From Bacteroidota bacterium (GTDB taxonomy: Bacteria > Bacteroidota > Bacteroidia > Bacteroidales > SKPS01): a DNA stretch of 64,000 nt. The translations under genes and the position numbers were made by a program. This document shows positions 62,601 through 64,000 of the stretch, piece after piece (the stretch's first letter is position 1; each line of letters starts with the position of its first letter). The notes beneath the pieces are model-generated. The model was given only the letters and a program-made list of their open reading frames with translations. It did no database searches and was not told the DNA's origin. The stretch spans positions 62,001 through 126,000 of the forward strand of contig JAKLII010000005.1 in the NCBI GenBank assembly GCA_022709695.1, written 5' to 3'.

Positions 62601-62799
62601 CATATTTAATGTTTTGAAGATGGATGACATTAAAAATAATGTAAGGATTGCTAAGGGTTCCATTTCCGCCCCCGAACTGAGATACGGCCTGCGAAACAGG
62701 TAAGAAAAGTACAGCGATACATAGTACCCTGCCAAGCCACCTTAATTTTGTGGATGAGGGAGTATCGGTAGGTCCGTAATTCGAAGAGATAATATGCAT
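59683..62799 (-). CDS. Large GLUG-repeat surface protein, T9SS cargo
   Basis: A 1038-residue secreted protein. After a signal peptide (LCIAVLFLPVSQAVS) residues about 130-480 contain roughly a dozen GLUG-type repeats, each with GGIVG/GGLIG followed by a short loop and an N/C-x-x-S/G-x-V unit, expected to build a beta-solenoid as in bacterial adhesins. A central beta-rich region follows (WTGNTNSQWELAGNWSLNRIP), then a type A T9SS sorting domain (SSGKTLYADLRLVEVG ... KGIYIVHLSAVSG). It probably works as a surface adhesin or glycan-binding protein. It lies 223 bases upstream of the DUF4402 gene on the same strand, with its own promoter. Confidence 0.85.
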   Translation of the reverse strand: MHIISSNYGPTDTPSSTKLRWLGRVLCIAVLFLPVSQAVSQFGGGNGTLSNPYIIFNVIHLQNIKYASNNAHYILTADIDASQTISWNGGLGFDPIGYQNGSIKGDGYTIRGLVINRSGTHQAAMISNTGSSFSITDLFFENIIVNGTNSTGGVIGTLEGSLSNISVQGTINGRSDVGGIVGQANSSNITNCRFSGSVTGSSEEVGGIVGYLNDGILNNATVNGSVSGYNSVGGVVGKSEGTIQNCISNVTVNNSGIYTGGIAGINNGGNIFSSSSAGTIISASDYTGGLCGYSGYGGSEVTDCSSSCTVQGGAYTGGLIGFLNQGNVEKCYSVGQVSGYSNCGGLIGFAGYDGTSYVSKCFSTSNVSATTNYVGGLIGRAQGIDILNCFARGSVNGKRYAGGLVGRLEWNALVEDCYSTGLVNSSNTPRGGLIGSIAASTVLDSYWDRQTSGLTTSNGGTGRNTNQMLTQSTYSGWDFTQIWHMDSIYNDGYPYLLPLASAWFMVWTGNTNSQWELAGNWSLNRIPMLSDNIIIPNVINKPILNSEDTIKSLTVQPDSRLTISQTGKMTVTTIVTNSSDTNGLIIESGPTGTGSLIFQSTGIKGTFRRYISGMPEAWHSLSSPMQQQSISPEFTPVGTYGDGTGYALYYWHEPDTSWIYYNHPTTWQSTHGALYFKPGCGYLVSYQSLNPTRQFTGVFNSGTQSVNLTKTGSSAIEYGYNLAGNPYPSSIDWKAATGWDRTVLEQSGGGYNLWIWNDTAYNYGVYNSASMSDAGTLGTGRFIAPTQAFFVKAAQNGQLSMNHAVRIHSGSGNWLKGTKEQINSLSLTLTSSGGSGSDQILVEYGHPEGTGGAEKKFSMVGTAPSLYIPYKYNDYSLRHLTTLEEFPVVPVSFIPGNTGEYAFHASFDKSVFNLVRLKDLQTNVEHDFLSFQEYRFKATPGDDPDRFVLQFIPGGFANPYDPLPAYLYSSGKTLYADLRLVEVGLKCKLVITDLSGRIIHSTYLQGGSVTTMQLPWLKGIYIVHLSAVSGVISAKVWF

Positions 62800-62823
62800 A
62801 GTTCAAGCGTAAATTATCCTATA

Positions 62824-62831
62824 CAAAGTTA
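62824..62831 (-). promoter_or_regulatory. -7 element for the GLUG-repeat gene
   Basis: TAACTTTG on the minus strand, 24 bases before the ATG at 62799. No convincing -33 box. Confidence 0.5.
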
Positions 62832-62851
62832 TAAAAAAAAGTGAAATCGTG

Positions 62852-62859
62852 TATCTTTG
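62852..62859 (+). promoter_or_regulatory. -7 element for the proline dehydrogenase gene
   Basis: TATCTTTG, a perfect TAnnTTTG box 32 bases before the ATG at 62892. It is back to back with the leftward promoter at 62824-62831. Confidence 0.5.
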
Positions 62860-62891
62860 CCTTAGATTTAATAAGTTTATTATAAAATTCT

Positions 62892-64000
62892 ATGACAATC
62901 ATTCAGGACAGTGAGATGTTTATTAATACAGAGAATGCCTATGGTTTACGAAGCATCGGTGACCTAAGACGTGTCAGATGGATTTTTCGTCTTTTTCAGT
63001 ATCAAGCCATTATGCAACTTTTAATAAGACTCACCCGATTTTTAATCAGAGTTGGTTTTCCAATAGGCTGGTTGATTAGACCTGTTGTATTCAAGCAATT
63101 CTGTGGAGGTGAATCTCTTCATGAATCCCTAAAGGTTATCAGGCACCTGAATGCTGCAGGGGTTAAATCCATTCCCGACTTTTCTGCCGAGGGCAATGCA
63201 ACCGACAATGCTTTCCACCGTGTAAAGGAGGAGGTGTTGCAGACAATCCGGTTGGCGTCCAAAGAATCCTCAGTGATATATGCGGTATTTAAACCTACGG
63301 GTCTGGCTTCATTCGATTTATGGGAGAAGCTGAGTTCCGGGGTGGTACTCTTGCCTGATGAAGCAAACCAGAAAGCAAAGCTGGAGGAGTACCTTGAAGA
63401 GATCTTTACAAATGCATCAGCCAATGATGTTCCGGTATTGGTGGATGCGGAGGAATCCTGGATTCAACCGGCCATCGATCAGTACATCAGGATCTTCTCT
63501 GAAAAGTATAATCGTGATAAGGTATTGGTTTATAACACAGTACAAATGTACCGTACCGACCGGCTTGATTTTATCAGGCGGGAACTTGAAAGGGCTGTGT
63601 CCAGGGGTTACAGGCTTGGATATAAGATTGTCAGAGGTGCCTATCATGAAAAGGAGCAGCTGAGGGCCAGGGATATGGATTATCCTTCACCGGTATTTTC
63701 ACGCAAGGAAGATACAGATGAAGCTTACAATGCAGCGATTACCTATTGCTTTGAACACAATGAATGGATCGCATTGTGTGCAGCAACCCACAACGAGCAA
63801 AGCACGCTGCTCCTGGCAAAGCTGATGCTTGAGCACAGGGAAGAGATTAAACTGCCTGTAACATTTGCCCAGTTGTTCGGTATGAGTGATCATCTTACCT
63901 TTAACCTGGCAGCAGCAGGATTTACCGCAGCCAAATATCTGCCTTACGGGCCTGTTAGGGAGGTTTTGCCCTACCTGATCCGTCGTGCCGAGGAGAACCG
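62892..64000 (+). CDS. Proline dehydrogenase (C-terminus cut by window edge)
   Basis: A FAD enzyme that oxidises proline to pyrroline-5-carboxylate. About 369 codons are present and the frame is open to the window end. The TIM-barrel core shows VLVDAEESWIQPAID, VYNTVQMYRTDRLDFI, RLGYKIVRGAYHEKEQ, CAATHNEQS and FAQLFGMSDHLTF, followed by KYLPYGPVREVLPYLIRRAEEN with the two arginines that bind proline carboxylate. It looks like the stand-alone enzyme of Bacteroidota, not a PutA fusion so far as can be seen. Confidence 0.93.
   Translation, partial: MTIIQDSEMFINTENAYGLRSIGDLRRVRWIFRLFQYQAIMQLLIRLTRFLIRVGFPIGWLIRPVVFKQFCGGESLHESLKVIRHLNAAGVKSIPDFSAEGNATDNAFHRVKEEVLQTIRLASKESSVIYAVFKPTGLASFDLWEKLSSGVVLLPDEANQKAKLEEYLEEIFTNASANDVPVLVDAEESWIQPAIDQYIRIFSEKYNRDKVLVYNTVQMYRTDRLDFIRRELERAVSRGYRLGYKIVRGAYHEKEQLRARDMDYPSPVFSRKEDTDEAYNAAITYCFEHNEWIALCAATHNEQSTLLLAKLMLEHREEIKLPVTFAQLFGMSDHLTFNLAAAGFTAAKYLPYGPVREVLPYLIRRAEEN

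Noticed and set aside
1..64000. tRNA, rRNA, CRISPR arrays, insertion sequences, prophage
   Set aside because: Read for T-arm and repeat patterns and transposase motifs on both strands by eye; nothing convincing was found. A covariance-model scan could still find a missed small RNA.

Overview
The window is chromosomal DNA from a member of the Bacteroidota, probably class Bacteroidia. The evidence is type IX secretion (T9SS) genes (porV, porU, a porP/sprF homologue, gldJ), several proteins with T9SS C-terminal sorting domains, Bacteroidota-type promoters (TTTG, about 19-20 bases, then TAnnTTTG), no clear Shine-Dalgarno sequences, and a futalosine menaquinone route. About 45 protein genes are supported. 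I recognised no rRNA, tRNA, CRISPR array, insertion sequence or phage gene. mutS (left edge) and proline dehydrogenase (right edge) are cut by the window.

Layout. 1-22.8 kb is mostly housekeeping: mutS, a SpoU methyltransferase, an OmpA-family protein, deoxynucleoside kinase-folK, sppA, mqnE, two secreted peptidases (M43 and C10), an MFS carrier with a large insertion, mqnB-mqnD, an SH3 lipoprotein, hldD, a MerR regulator, an M23 peptidase, alaS and ispF. 22.8-31.2 kb is a T9SS block: porU-porV-ispF on the minus strand, diverging from porP/sprF-gldJ, followed by murF and anmK. 33.7-38.1 kb is a minus-strand run: a DUF4783 protein, nadC, yihY, an ECF sigma factor, its anti-sigma factor and two Spy/CpxP-like proteins. 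38.2-44 kb holds rlmH and a small polysaccharide locus (GT4 transferase, flippase, Wzz, Wzy/ligase), followed by an LpxD-like gene, efp, aroA and aroB.

The part that stands out is 48.1-62.8 kb, which looks richer in A+T than its flanks. It has a soluble two-component cluster on the plus strand (lone receiver, receiver-kinase hybrid, intact NtrC-type sigma54 activator, degenerate NtrC-type protein). Facing it is a minus-strand cluster that reads as a chaperone-usher-like surface assembly system: three DUF4402 subunit-like proteins, a PapD-like chaperone and a 1158-residue usher-like outer-membrane protein that unusually ends in two SPOR domains. A small secreted protein between the two halves has the same C-terminal ending as the subunits.

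Two near-perfect sigma54 promoters, sharing GGCACGATnATTGC, precede the lone receiver gene and the first DUF4402 gene. Each has a TCTTC-N6-GAAGA palindrome about 100 bases upstream of the predicted start. My reading is that the NtrC-type regulator drives both its own cluster and the fibre subunits through sigma54, and that the degenerate paralogue, which keeps its DNA-binding helix but has lost its ATPase and sigma54-contact motifs, modulates it. A 1038-residue GLUG-repeat T9SS cargo protein borders the island.
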